Below are positions 1-8,018 of a stretch of 64,000 nt of DNA, piece by piece. The stretch covers positions 1,812,001 through 1,876,000 of the forward strand of contig JACJYD010000001.1 in the NCBI GenBank assembly GCA_020636275.1. Reading direction: 5' to 3'. Positions within the stretch are counted from its first letter, which is position 1. The number at the start of each line of letters is the position of its first letter. The DNA is from Lewinellaceae bacterium. Its GTDB lineage: Bacteria; Bacteroidota; Bacteroidia; Chitinophagales; Saprospiraceae. Under the pieces are notes generated by a model, which did no database searches, was not told the origin of the DNA, and was given only the letters and a program-made list of their open reading frames with translations. Made by a program: the position numbers and the translations under genes.

Positions 1-363
1 AACGTGGTTGTTGGTCACCACATACCCGTCCTGGGAAATGATAACCCCCGATCCCGTTGAAATACCCCCATGGTAGCGCCGCAGCCAATGCCGGTTCTCC
101 GCCTTGATATTTACAACCGCCGTAATGACCCGCTCGGCGGCCTCCGTGAAATGGTTAGGTGCGCTCGTGGCAAAAAAACGCGGGGAGGGATTCCCCAAGT
201 CATTCTCTGCAGCCGGTAACATCTCTTCGTAAGGATGTTTGGCCGGCATAACCGTTTCGCGGATTACCACTTCCTGCCGGGGAACCACGAAATGATAAAT
301 GCCCACCGAGAGCAGCGCGCTTAAAAGAGAGGATAAGGCAATCCAGCCAAATTGTTTATTCAT
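1..363 (-). CDS. HtrA/Deg-family periplasmic serine protease, N-terminal fragment
   Basis: The reading frame starts at the ATG complementary to 361-363 and runs off the left edge, so only the first 121 residues are present. It opens with a hydrophobic segment (about residues 6-27) that is a signal anchor or signal peptide. A low-complexity linker follows. The last residues read GSGVIISQDGYVVTNNHV, the beta-strand and His-containing loop that carries the catalytic histidine in trypsin-like Deg proteases. The Asp, the Ser and any PDZ domains lie outside the window. The family degrades or refolds misfolded envelope proteins. It diverges from the small membrane-protein gene at 582. The family assignment is firm; degP, degQ and degS cannot be told apart from this fragment. 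Confidence 0.85.
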   Translation of the reverse strand, partial: MNKQFGWIALSSLLSALLSVGIYHFVVPRQEVVIRETVMPAKHPYEEMLPAAENDLGNPSPRFFATSAPNHFTEAAERVITAVVNIKAENRHWLRRYHGGISTGSGVIISQDGYVVTNNHV

Positions 364-581
364 AAAAGCAACTTCTTATGCGGTAAACAAATTATTCTGA
401 AGGAATAGTGGTTTGCCGGTCGGTGGCTGGCATACCACTTGGAACAAGCGCAGCCAGCGGCTGTACGAGTCCCAAACCACTTCGGTTTGAGTATAACGCA
501 AATTTCCCACAAAAGGATGACTGTGAAAAGCGTTTATTTTCTTCGTAAATTTGCAGCATCTAAAAATAGCCACTTCTCATC

Positions 582-830
582 ATGGACCGCATAAATCCCT
601 TCGGAATAGAACCCGATCCCAATCAATCCACCAATATATGGGGGTGGAAAAATTCCCTGATCAGCCTGGGCGTTATCCTTTTTTTTACCGGCCTGGTCCT
701 GGTGCGCTGGATACAACTCGGCAAACCGTCCATGCGCGGTATTCCGGCCACGGAAGAGCCCATGCAACAAGATACCCTAAAGACCGGTCAGGAGCTAAAA
801 GGTGGTTTGGATCAACAGCTTTTGAATTAA
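582..830 (+). CDS. Small single-pass membrane protein of unknown function
   Basis: This 82-residue protein has one clear transmembrane helix at about residues 26-45 (core LGVILFFTGLVLV), preceded by a polar N-terminus and followed by a hydrophilic tail of about 35 residues. It lies 13 bases upstream of dapF on the same strand and is probably co-transcribed with it. I do not recognise a family. A different frame through the same bases (from 551) is longer but has no hydrophobic segment and ends inside dapF, so I prefer this frame. A TAAATTTG at 546-553 resembles the Bacteroidota minus-7 promoter box TAnnTTTG, but I see no convincing minus-33 partner. Confidence 0.6.
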   Translation: MDRINPFGIEPDPNQSTNIWGWKNSLISLGVILFFTGLVLVRWIQLGKPSMRGIPATEEPMQQDTLKTGQELKGGLDQQLLN

Positions 831-843
831 AAAAGAAACAGGG

Positions 844-1647
844 ATGAGCATTGGCGGTTCTTTTCCTTTTTTTAAATACCATGGAGCAGGCAACGACTTC
901 ATCATGGTCGACCACCGGGCGGGCTTCCACTTCGACCTGGTTGACGAAGCCTTTATCCGCCTTTTATGCGATCGGCATTTTGGCATCGGGGCCGACGGAT
1001 TGATCTCCCTGCAAAGCCATGCTGCGGCCGATTTCGAAATGAAATACTTCAATGCCGATGGCCGCGAGGGAAGTATGTGCGGCAATGGGGGGCGCTGCAC
1101 GGTAGCATTCGCCTACCAAATGGGCATTCGGAAAGACCACTATCAATTTCTAGCCGTCGATGGCCTGCATGAGGCCTTTCTTCGGGAAAGGGGATGGGTA
1201 GAACTGAAAATGGGTGATGTCGCAGCGGTAGAAGTAGGAGAGGGGTACTTTTTTCTGGATACGGGCTCTCCGCACTATGTACGCTTTGTCGATGACCTGG
1301 CCGGGCTGGATGTCTGCGCCGAAGGCAGGGCTATACGCTACAACGACCGATTTCGTCAGAAAGGCACCAACGTCAATTTCGTGGCGCCGGATGGGGATGG
1401 AATTGCGGTGGCGACCTACGAGCGCGGCGTGGAAGATGAAACCCTTTCCTGCGGTACCGGGATCACCGCTTCGGCACTGGTGACCGCCCTCAAAAATGAC
1501 ATGACGGGCAATTCGCCGATCCGGATACCCGTCATGGCCAAAGGCGGCCAACTGGAGGTCCGTTTTGAACACTCGTCCGCTGGATTTCGCAATATCTGGC
1601 TCTGTGGCCCGACCCGGTTGGTGTTCGAAGGCTCCTTTCCTCTCTAA
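844..1647 (+). CDS. dapF: Diaminopimelate epimerase
   Basis: DapF is a cytoplasmic, cofactor-independent racemase. It converts LL-2,6-diaminopimelate to the meso form, the precursor of lysine and of peptidoglycan cross-links. The 267-residue length is normal for the family. Both catalytic cysteines are visible in their motifs: Cys79 in SMCGNGGRC and Cys203 in LSCGTGI. The N-terminal KYHGAGNDF substrate-binding motif is also present (residues 11-19). The gene follows a small membrane-protein gene by 13 bases. Its stop codon overlaps by four bases the end of the convergent TPR gene at 1644. The identification is secure. Confidence 0.97.
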   Translation: MSIGGSFPFFKYHGAGNDFIMVDHRAGFHFDLVDEAFIRLLCDRHFGIGADGLISLQSHAAADFEMKYFNADGREGSMCGNGGRCTVAFAYQMGIRKDHYQFLAVDGLHEAFLRERGWVELKMGDVAAVEVGEGYFFLDTGSPHYVRFVDDLAGLDVCAEGRAIRYNDRFRQKGTNVNFVAPDGDGIAVATYERGVEDETLSCGTGITASALVTALKNDMTGNSPIRIPVMAKGGQLEVRFEHSSAGFRNIWLCGPTRLVFEGSFPL

Positions 1648-1973
1648 AATTCCTCCTCGTCTTCGTCGGCGATCTCCAGTTTGGCCCCCGCCAGCTCGCT
1701 ATAGGCGTGCATGTCGCCGGCCTGCTTTGCCACATCCATTCCGGTTTTATAGATAGAAATGGCGTTGTCCAGGTCCTGGCGCCGCTGGAAGAGTTTGCCC
1801 AAATGGTAGTATAGCCCCACGTAACCGGGATCTGCAGTTTTTAGCTGGAGGTAGTGTTCCAGCGCTTTGTCATCATCGCCCATTTTTTCATACTCCTTGG
1901 CAAGGGCAAAGAGCAAAAAACTGTCGCCGGGAGATTGGGCTTGAAGTTGGAGGAGTTGGGAGAGACGGGACAT
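1644..1973 (-). CDS. Small TPR-repeat protein
   Basis: This 109-residue protein consists largely of tetratricopeptide repeats, for example FALAKEYEKMGDDDKALEHY and the next unit LYYHLGKLFQRRQDLDNAIS. It ends in an acidic tail (DEDEEEF). There is no signal peptide or membrane segment, so it is probably a cytoplasmic scaffold. It is convergent with dapF, sharing four bases at the stop codons, and lies just downstream of tex on the same strand. Its partner is unknown. Confidence 0.8.
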   Translation of the reverse strand: MSRLSQLLQLQAQSPGDSFLLFALAKEYEKMGDDDKALEHYLQLKTADPGYVGLYYHLGKLFQRRQDLDNAISIYKTGMDVAKQAGDMHAYSELAGAKLEIADEDEEEF

Positions 1974-1998
1974 ATGGATTAGTTGAGAGTTATAAACT

Positions 1999-4122
1999 TT
2001 AAACTTTCATAGAAAGATTAATTCTCTTCCTGGCAATATCCACCTCGATCACTTTGACGTAGACCTCTTGCTGCAGGGTCACTACGTCTGCCGGGTTCTT
2101 GACAAATTTATTGGCCAACTGGGAAATATGCACCAGGCCATCCTGTTTGACGCCGACATCGACGAAGGCGCCGAAATTGGTGATATTGGTGACGATGCCC
2201 GGAAGTACCATTCCGATACGGAGGTCTTCCATGGTATGCACCTCTCTCGAAAATTCAAAAGGGTGGACTTCCCCGCGGGGGTCGAGGCCGGGTTTGGCGA
2301 GTTCCTTGATAATATCGTTGATGGTTGGCAGCCCCACCTCTCCGGAAATATAGCGTTTGGGGTCGATCTTTTTCTGGAGTTCGGGCCGGGCGATGAGTTC
2401 TTCGAGGGTGCAGTTCAGGTCGGCGGCCATGCGCTCGACGATAGGGTAGCTCTCCGGGTGGACCGCGGTGTTGTCGAGCGGATGACTGCCCTGGCGGATG
2501 CGGAGGAAGCCGGCGCTCAGTTCGAAGGCCTTATCCCCCATGCGGGGCACTTGTTTCAGCTCTTCGCGGGACTGGAACGCGCCCCGTTCGGAGCGGTGTA
2601 GCACGATATTTTGGGCCAGGGCCGGACCCAGTCCGGAGACGTAGGTCAGCAGGTGTTTACTGGCGGTATTGACATTGACCCCCACATTGTTGACGCAGCT
2701 CTCCACCACGCGGTCGAGGCTTTCGCGGAGTTGCACCTGGTTGACGTCGTGCTGGTACTGGCCCACTCCGATCGATTTGGCGTCGATCTTGACCAGTTCG
2801 GCAAGGGGGTCCATCAGGCGGCGGCCGATGGAAATGGCTCCCCGCACCGTGACATCCTGGTCTGGAAATTCCTCGCGGGCCACTTCGGAAGCCGAATAGA
2901 TCGAAGCCCCGCTTTCACTGACCATAAATACGGGGATCTCCCTGGCAAAAGGCGCCGTGCGGAGGAGCGATACCGTTTCGCGCCCGGCCGTACCATTTCC
3001 CACGGCGACCGCATCGAGTTTGTACTTTTCCACCAGTTTGGCGGCGGTTTCGAGCGACTCGTCCACCTTGTTTTGGGGCGGGTGGGGGAAGATCGCCGTA
3101 TGGTACAGCAAGTCGCCGTATTCGTTGAGGACGACCACTTTGCATCCCGTCCGGAAGCCGGGGTCGACGCCCAGCACGCGCTTTTGACCCAGTGGCGCCG
3201 CCATGAGCAATTGGCGGAGGTTTTCGGCGAAGACCACGATCGCTTCCTTATCGGCTATTTCCTTGGAGCTGTTGCGGAATTCCGTTTCGATGGAAGGCGC
3301 CAACAAACGCTCGTAGCCGTCGCGGATCGCCTCCTTCACCTCGTGGGCGCAGGGGCTGATCGGCACCAGGTACATGCGGTCGAGGGCGGTGAACACTTCC
3401 TCCGGATCGGGTTCGATCACCAGGCGCAGGAAACCTTCCTCCTCGCCCCGGCGCATGGCCAGCAGGCGGTGGGAAGGACACTTCTGGAGCGGTTCTTCAA
3501 ACTGGAAATAATCGCGGAATTTGGCGCCTTCCTCTTCTTTTCCGCGGGCTACTTTCGAGCGGATCACCGCACTTTTCCGGAAGAAATAGCGGACCTTATT
3601 CCGTGCCCGCTCATCTTCGTTGATCCACTCGGCAATAATGTCGCGGGCGCCTTGCAGGGCTTCCTCGATCGTGGGCACCTCTTCGGTGATATAACCTTGA
3701 GCAAGGGATTCCGGCTGGGCCTTGGTCTGGTTGAAGATGGCCTGGGCCAGGGGTTCGAGGCCTTTTTCGCGAGCCATGCTGGCGCGCGTTTTTCGCTTGC
3801 GTTTATAGGGAAGATAAATGTCCTCCAATTCCGTGGGGTCGTAGCACTGTTCGATGCGCTTGCGCAGCTCGTCGGTGAGCTTGCCCTGTTCCTCGATCGA
3901 TTGCAGGACAAAGGCTTTGCGGTCCTCGAGGTCCTTTAATTTCTTCCACTGTTGCTGGATCTCGGCGATCTGCACCTCGTCCAGCTCCCCCGTCCGCTCT
4001 TTGCGATAGCGGGCGATGAAGGGAATGGTGGCGCCTTCTTCAAAGAGCAAGATAGTCTGCCGCACCGAATTGAGCGGAAGTTGGAGGGTTTGGGCGATCA
4101 GTTTAGGGATGACTCCTTCCAT
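1999..4122 (-). CDS. tex: Tex-family RNA-binding transcription accessory protein
   Basis: Tex is a cytoplasmic nucleic-acid-binding protein with an N-terminal helical region, a YqgF/RNase H-like domain, helix-hairpin-helix motifs and a C-terminal S1 domain. Visible parts are TIPFIARYRKERTGELDE near the N-terminus, VLGVDPGFRTGCK opening the YqgF domain, the HhH stretch around LLTYVSGLGPALAQNI, and the S1 domain near the C-terminus (GIVTNITNFGAFVDVGVKQD). The frame is open up to an ATG at 4161. I chose the ATG at 4122 because MEGVIPKL gives the spacing to the conserved TIPFIARYRKE motif that is usual in the family. This start gives 707 residues. It lies downstream of the E1 gene on the same strand and may be co-transcribed with it. 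Confidence 0.95.
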   Translation of the reverse strand: MEGVIPKLIAQTLQLPLNSVRQTILLFEEGATIPFIARYRKERTGELDEVQIAEIQQQWKKLKDLEDRKAFVLQSIEEQGKLTDELRKRIEQCYDPTELEDIYLPYKRKRKTRASMAREKGLEPLAQAIFNQTKAQPESLAQGYITEEVPTIEEALQGARDIIAEWINEDERARNKVRYFFRKSAVIRSKVARGKEEEGAKFRDYFQFEEPLQKCPSHRLLAMRRGEEEGFLRLVIEPDPEEVFTALDRMYLVPISPCAHEVKEAIRDGYERLLAPSIETEFRNSSKEIADKEAIVVFAENLRQLLMAAPLGQKRVLGVDPGFRTGCKVVVLNEYGDLLYHTAIFPHPPQNKVDESLETAAKLVEKYKLDAVAVGNGTAGRETVSLLRTAPFAREIPVFMVSESGASIYSASEVAREEFPDQDVTVRGAISIGRRLMDPLAELVKIDAKSIGVGQYQHDVNQVQLRESLDRVVESCVNNVGVNVNTASKHLLTYVSGLGPALAQNIVLHRSERGAFQSREELKQVPRMGDKAFELSAGFLRIRQGSHPLDNTAVHPESYPIVERMAADLNCTLEELIARPELQKKIDPKRYISGEVGLPTINDIIKELAKPGLDPRGEVHPFEFSREVHTMEDLRIGMVLPGIVTNITNFGAFVDVGVKQDGLVHISQLANKFVKNPADVVTLQQEVYVKVIEVDIARKRINLSMKV

Positions 4123-4178
4123 TTTTGAGGGTACAGATTTATTAAGATCATAAAAGATCATAAACCATCATAAAAAAA

Positions 4179-6602
4179 TCAGAGCGCCGGAAAACGCTGT
4201 GGCTCCGCTTCCTGCATCAGGGCATACACTGTTTCAAACACATCTTCCGAATTGGGTTTGGAGAAATAGTCGCCATCCGAGCCGAAGGGCGGACGGTGGG
4301 CTTTGGCCGTCAGGGTGCGGGGCGGAGAATCGAGGTGGCGGTAGCCGCCCTGTTCTTCCAACACTTTTTGGAGCATATAGGCCGTTCCGCCTCCGGGCAC
4401 ATCCTCGTCCATAAATACGATGCGATTGGTCTTGGCGAGCGACTGCACGATGCGGTGCTCAAGATCGAAGGGAAGGAGGGTTTGCACGTCGATCAGTTCG
4501 ACCGAAATGCCCGTCTGTTTGAGCAATTCGATGCCGGTTTGGGCGATGCGTACACAAGAGCCGTAAGTGACAAGGGTGACGTCTGAGCCTTCCTCCAACA
4601 CTTCCGGTACTCCGAGCGGCACGGTAAACGCACCCAGATTATCGGGAAGGCGTTCCTTGAGGCGGTAGCCGTTGAGGCATTCGATCACCAGCGCCGGGTC
4701 GTCGGATTGGAGGAGGGTGTTGTACATCCCGACCGCCTGGGTCATATTCCTCGGAACGCAAATGTACATGCCCCGGAGAGCGCCCAGGAGCATGCCCATG
4801 GGCGAACCGGCATGCCAGATACCCTCCAGGCGGTGGCCGCGAGTGCGGATGATCGCCGGGGCCTGCTGGATGCCCGCCGAGCGGTAGCGAAGGGTTGCCA
4901 GGTCGTCGGTCAGGGGTTCGAGACCATAGATTAGGTAGTCGAGGTATTGGATCTCTGCGATGGGCCGCAATCCGCGCATGGCCATTCCGATGGCCTGACC
5001 CATAATGGTCCATTCCCGGATACCGGTGTCGAAGATCCGGTCTTCGCCATATTTGGCCTGTAGGCCGGCGAAGCCCTGGTTGACATCACCGATCTGCCCC
5101 AAGTCTTCGCCGAAGGCCAGGAGGTTGGGGTATTTGGAAAAGGCCAGATCGAAGAAGGTATTGAGGATCTCGTAGCCGTTCTTCAGGGGAGAGCCTTCGC
5201 TGAATTCGGGGCGAACTACCGGTACACGCAGGGCAGCGTGTTCGGAGTGGCTGTACAGATGCGTTTCATAGCGTTGGGCTGCTGTTTGGGCAGACTCGTT
5301 CAGCCAGTTTTTCAGTTCATCCAGGGCCGGATGCTGGGCGCCAAGTGTGGCGAATAATACCTTTTTCGCGTTCTGCACCACTTCGAAGAACAAAGGGTTG
5401 AGCAGGTTCTTCAGTTCGCGATGCAAAATTTTCACCGCATCCTCTTTTCCGGGCAGGCCGGCGAGTTGGGTATAGAGTTGGTCCAGGTAAGCGACCGCAG
5501 CTTGAACGGGGCCGGTATAGGCTTTCCAGGCCCGGTCGCGGCACTGGCGCACATAGGTTTTGGCTTCTTTTTCGAGCGAATCCAGTTCTTCTGCCGTGGA
5601 GATGCCCTGGTCGATCATCCATTCCCGCATTTTGCGGATACAATCGTGATCGCGTTCCCATTGCAGGCGTTCGGGCGATTTATAGCGCTCGTGCGAGCCG
5701 GAGGTCGAGTGCCCTTGCGGTTGGGTTACCTCCTGTATATGGAAGAGCGCGGGGACATGGGTTTGGCGGACCTTTTCGATGCCGTTCCGGTACAATTCGC
5801 AAAGGGCGGGGTAGTCCCAGCCTTTACACGTATAAATATCAATACCGTCTCCATTTTCGTCAAGTTGGAATCCGGCCAGGGCTTTGGAGATGCTTTTCTT
5901 GACGGTTTGGTAGTCGATCGGCACGGAGATCCCGTAGCCGTCATCCCATACCGAGACCGCCAGGGGCACCTGTTGTACGGCGGCAGCGTTAAGCGTTTCC
6001 CAGAAGACACCTTCGGAGGTGCTGGCGTCGCCGATCGTGGCAAAACAAACCTCGTCGCCGCCTTTTGAGAATGGGTTTTCCAATTGCAAGGCGGGTGTCT
6101 TGCGGTATTTTTGTGAGGCCAGGGCCAGTCCGAGGGAGCGGGCCATTTGGCCGGCGGTGGGTGACATATCGGCCGATATGTTGAAGGATCCGGTGTGGTT
6201 GGTCCAGTTCCCATCGGGGTCGATCGTCGGAGTGGCGTAGTGGCTGTTCATCTGGCGGCCGCCGGAGAAGGGGTCGTTTTCCGAATCGGCGTAGAGTTGG
6301 GCGAAGAACTCTTCGACGGTGGAGAGTCCCAGGGCGAAGAGAAGGGTTTGGTCCCGGTAGTAGCCCGAGCGCCAGTCGCCTTTTTGGAACACTTTAGCCA
6401 GGGCTACCTGGGGCAGTTCCTTCCCGTCGCCGATGATCCCGAACTTGGCCTTACCGGTGAGCACTTCCTTGCGGGCGAGAAAGCTGGCTTCCCGGCTGAT
6501 GCAACAGACGCGATAGTCGTGAATAACCTCTTGTTTGTATGCTTCTTCTTTCTTCATTCCCACTTCCGGGCTCGGGTTCTGCGCTAGCGGGTTTTCCAAC
6601 AT
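4179..6602 (-). CDS. Fused alpha/beta thiamine-dependent 2-oxoacid dehydrogenase E1
   Basis: This 807-residue protein carries both E1 subunits in one chain. Residues of roughly 1-420 are E1-alpha, with the thiamine diphosphate motif GDASTSEGVFWETLNAAAV. Residues of roughly 450-807 are E1-beta (FGEDLGQIGDVNQGFAGLQ, FDTGIREWTIMGQAIGMA, and a transketolase C-terminal domain). E1 decarboxylates a 2-oxoacid and passes the acyl group to lipoyl-E2. The best match is the branched-chain (2-oxoisovalerate) type, in which a fused E1 is common in Bacteroidota, but substrate specificity cannot be read from the sequence. No E2 or E3 gene is in this window. About 300 bases lie between it and the divergent gene at 6905, with no further gene visible there. 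Confidence 0.92.
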   Translation of the reverse strand: MLENPLAQNPSPEVGMKKEEAYKQEVIHDYRVCCISREASFLARKEVLTGKAKFGIIGDGKELPQVALAKVFQKGDWRSGYYRDQTLLFALGLSTVEEFFAQLYADSENDPFSGGRQMNSHYATPTIDPDGNWTNHTGSFNISADMSPTAGQMARSLGLALASQKYRKTPALQLENPFSKGGDEVCFATIGDASTSEGVFWETLNAAAVQQVPLAVSVWDDGYGISVPIDYQTVKKSISKALAGFQLDENGDGIDIYTCKGWDYPALCELYRNGIEKVRQTHVPALFHIQEVTQPQGHSTSGSHERYKSPERLQWERDHDCIRKMREWMIDQGISTAEELDSLEKEAKTYVRQCRDRAWKAYTGPVQAAVAYLDQLYTQLAGLPGKEDAVKILHRELKNLLNPLFFEVVQNAKKVLFATLGAQHPALDELKNWLNESAQTAAQRYETHLYSHSEHAALRVPVVRPEFSEGSPLKNGYEILNTFFDLAFSKYPNLLAFGEDLGQIGDVNQGFAGLQAKYGEDRIFDTGIREWTIMGQAIGMAMRGLRPIAEIQYLDYLIYGLEPLTDDLATLRYRSAGIQQAPAIIRTRGHRLEGIWHAGSPMGMLLGALRGMYICVPRNMTQAVGMYNTLLQSDDPALVIECLNGYRLKERLPDNLGAFTVPLGVPEVLEEGSDVTLVTYGSCVRIAQTGIELLKQTGISVELIDVQTLLPFDLEHRIVQSLAKTNRIVFMDEDVPGGGTAYMLQKVLEEQGGYRHLDSPPRTLTAKAHRPPFGSDGDYFSKPNSEDVFETVYALMQEAEPQRFPAL

Positions 6603-6904
6603 AGCTTTGGTTGTTATTGGTATTATTTGGTAGGATATTTTACTGAAATACAGCCCTTTGAAATAAAATATTAAAACCGCCCAAAAGGTTGTGCCAAAGA
6701 TAGGGAAAATTTGGAATATCGGAAATTACGACCTTTTGAAGGGTGTTTTGCAAATATACGCAGTTATCATTAACAACTCATTAACCTGGCCCCTTGTGTA
6801 GAGTCGTTTCATCTATCATCATTAATCTGTACTTTTGTTTCGTTCTTGAAATGAGGACCTGACAAATTTGATCACGAACTTATCAAAACAAAAATTATTC
6901 TGTG

Positions 6905-7372
6905 ATGAAAAAATTGCTTTCCGTATTGACTTTGATGGTAATGGCTTCTGTTTGGGTAGCCGCACAAGTGAACACTGCTGCACCGGCTGCTCCGGCTCCT
7001 GCCGATGAAAACGGCCCGGTGATGACACTGGAAACCACGGAAGTGGACTATGGCAAGATCGAGCAGGGTTCGGATCCTTACCGGGTGTTCAAGTTCACGA
7101 ACACGGGCAAGGCGCCGCTGGTGATTGAAAACGCCAAAGGAAGCTGTGGTTGCACGGTGCCGAGCTATTCGAAAGAGCCGATCGCTCCGGGTGAAGCTTC
7201 CGAGATCAAAGTTCGCTACGACACGAACCGGATTGGCAAATTCACCAAAACGGTGACCCTGACCACGAACGAAGCTGTTCAGACGCGCACCCTGCGCATT
7301 AGCGGCGAAGTTTATGCGAAGCCGACCGAACCGGAAGGTGTTCCGGCCAGCACGGGTGGTTTTAACAACTAA
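6905..7372 (+). CDS. DUF1573 exported protein
   Basis: The protein starts with a signal peptide (MKKLLSVLTLMVMASVWVAA), then an Ala/Pro-rich linker. A DUF1573 domain follows, with the typical FKFTNTGKAPLVIENAKGSC and GCTVPSYSKEPIAPGE stretches. The domain has an immunoglobulin-like (ASH/HYDIN-related) fold and is abundant in exported Bacteroidota proteins. Its function is not established. I use the ATG at 6905. A GTG directly before it would add one residue. TACTTTTG at 6830-6837 fits the Bacteroidota minus-7 box. A strong hairpin with a T-run follows the stop codon. Confidence 0.88.
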   Translation: MKKLLSVLTLMVMASVWVAAQVNTAAPAAPAPADENGPVMTLETTEVDYGKIEQGSDPYRVFKFTNTGKAPLVIENAKGSCGCTVPSYSKEPIAPGEASEIKVRYDTNRIGKFTKTVTLTTNEAVQTRTLRISGEVYAKPTEPEGVPASTGGFNN

Positions 7373-7405
7373 TACCGGCGAGGATTAGTCCCCTCTGGGT
7401 TAAAT

Positions 7406-7441
7406 AAAAAGGCCCCGGATGTTTCATCCGGGGCCTTTTTT
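7406..7441. terminator. Intrinsic terminator after the DUF1573 gene
   Basis: A near-perfect GC-rich stem (GGCCCCGGATG with CATCCGGGGCC) is flanked by an A-run on the left and a T-run on the right. It can therefore act on both strands. It starts about 33 bases after the stop codon. Confidence 0.9.
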
Positions 7442-7446
7442 ATTTT

Positions 7447-7482
7447 ACCAATGTACAGGAATCTGAGTTCTGTACATCGGTA
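7447..7482. repeat. Inverted repeat between two terminators
   Basis: ACCAATGTACAG pairs with CTGTACATCGGT with one mismatch around a 12-base loop. It sits between the bidirectional terminator and the minus-strand terminator. Its role is not clear. Confidence 0.6.
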
Positions 7483-7515
7483 AAAAAGAAAACCCTTGCT
7501 TCGAAGAAGCAAGGG
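7482..7515 (-). terminator. Minus-strand intrinsic terminator
   Basis: CCCTTGCTTC pairs with GAAGCAAGGG around a GAA loop. Read on the minus strand, the stem is followed by TTTTCTTTTTT, so it fits a terminator for a leftward transcript. No leftward gene is visible between here and dnaA. Confidence 0.7.
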
Positions 7516-7516
7516 C

Positions 7517-8018
7517 CTCTAACCCAAACAAATAAACACAAAAACTACTTTTAAGTAGAGCAAAAATAAGGATTTCCATTGAAAAGGCAAAGGTCTGCCA
7601 AAAAAAAGACCCAAATGTTCCCCGCTTTTGTCCGATGCCCTGAAAACCAGGAGGATCAAGTCCTCAGTTTGAAGTGGTTTTGCAAGACGATCCTAGTAAT
7701 GTGTTGACGGTCAAAATCATCCTTTTTTTGCGTAAGGAATAGCGTCTTTCCATGTCTTGCTTACAAAAAACGATCCTTTTGATTTATAAAAAAAAATATA
7801 TAACATAGTAAAACGCTTACATTCCCTCTTTGGAAAAAAATGTTCAACTTTGTTATCCTTCTCGCACATTATGTGAAAATACTGCATTTAGCACCAATCG
7901 AGCGTGGAAGGTCCGTATGGATTCCCACGCAATCCTACATCTTACTGATACTAAAAAGGTTACAGCGCACTAGTCGGGCGACTCTAGTGTAATTTATTCA
8001 TCTTTAGCTTTATGGAGA
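7517..8018. other. Non-coding region upstream of dnaA
   Basis: About 500 bases without a supportable gene. The region is AT-rich, with a nearly pure A/T stretch at about 7779-7805. It probably holds the dnaA promoter and leader. I searched it for DnaA boxes (TTATNCACA) and found only a weak seven-of-nine match near 7993 (TTATTCATC), so I do not call an origin. Just before the start codon lie two small inverted repeats (AGTCG/CGACT near 7976, GCGTGG/CCACGC near 7902). Confidence 0.5.

Noticed and set aside
551..847. 98-codon frame overlapping the small membrane protein
   Set aside because: Its translation has no hydrophobic segment and it ends inside dapF; the alternative frame gives a credible transmembrane protein.
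2611..3939. 442-codon plus-strand frame inside tex
   Set aside because: It is antisense to a well-conserved Tex protein and shows no domain, with the His/Asp/Gly-rich bias usual for the reverse of a real gene.
7517..8018. Replication origin next to dnaA
   Set aside because: No cluster of DnaA boxes is visible; only one weak match near 7993. A GC-skew plot of the whole genome would be needed.
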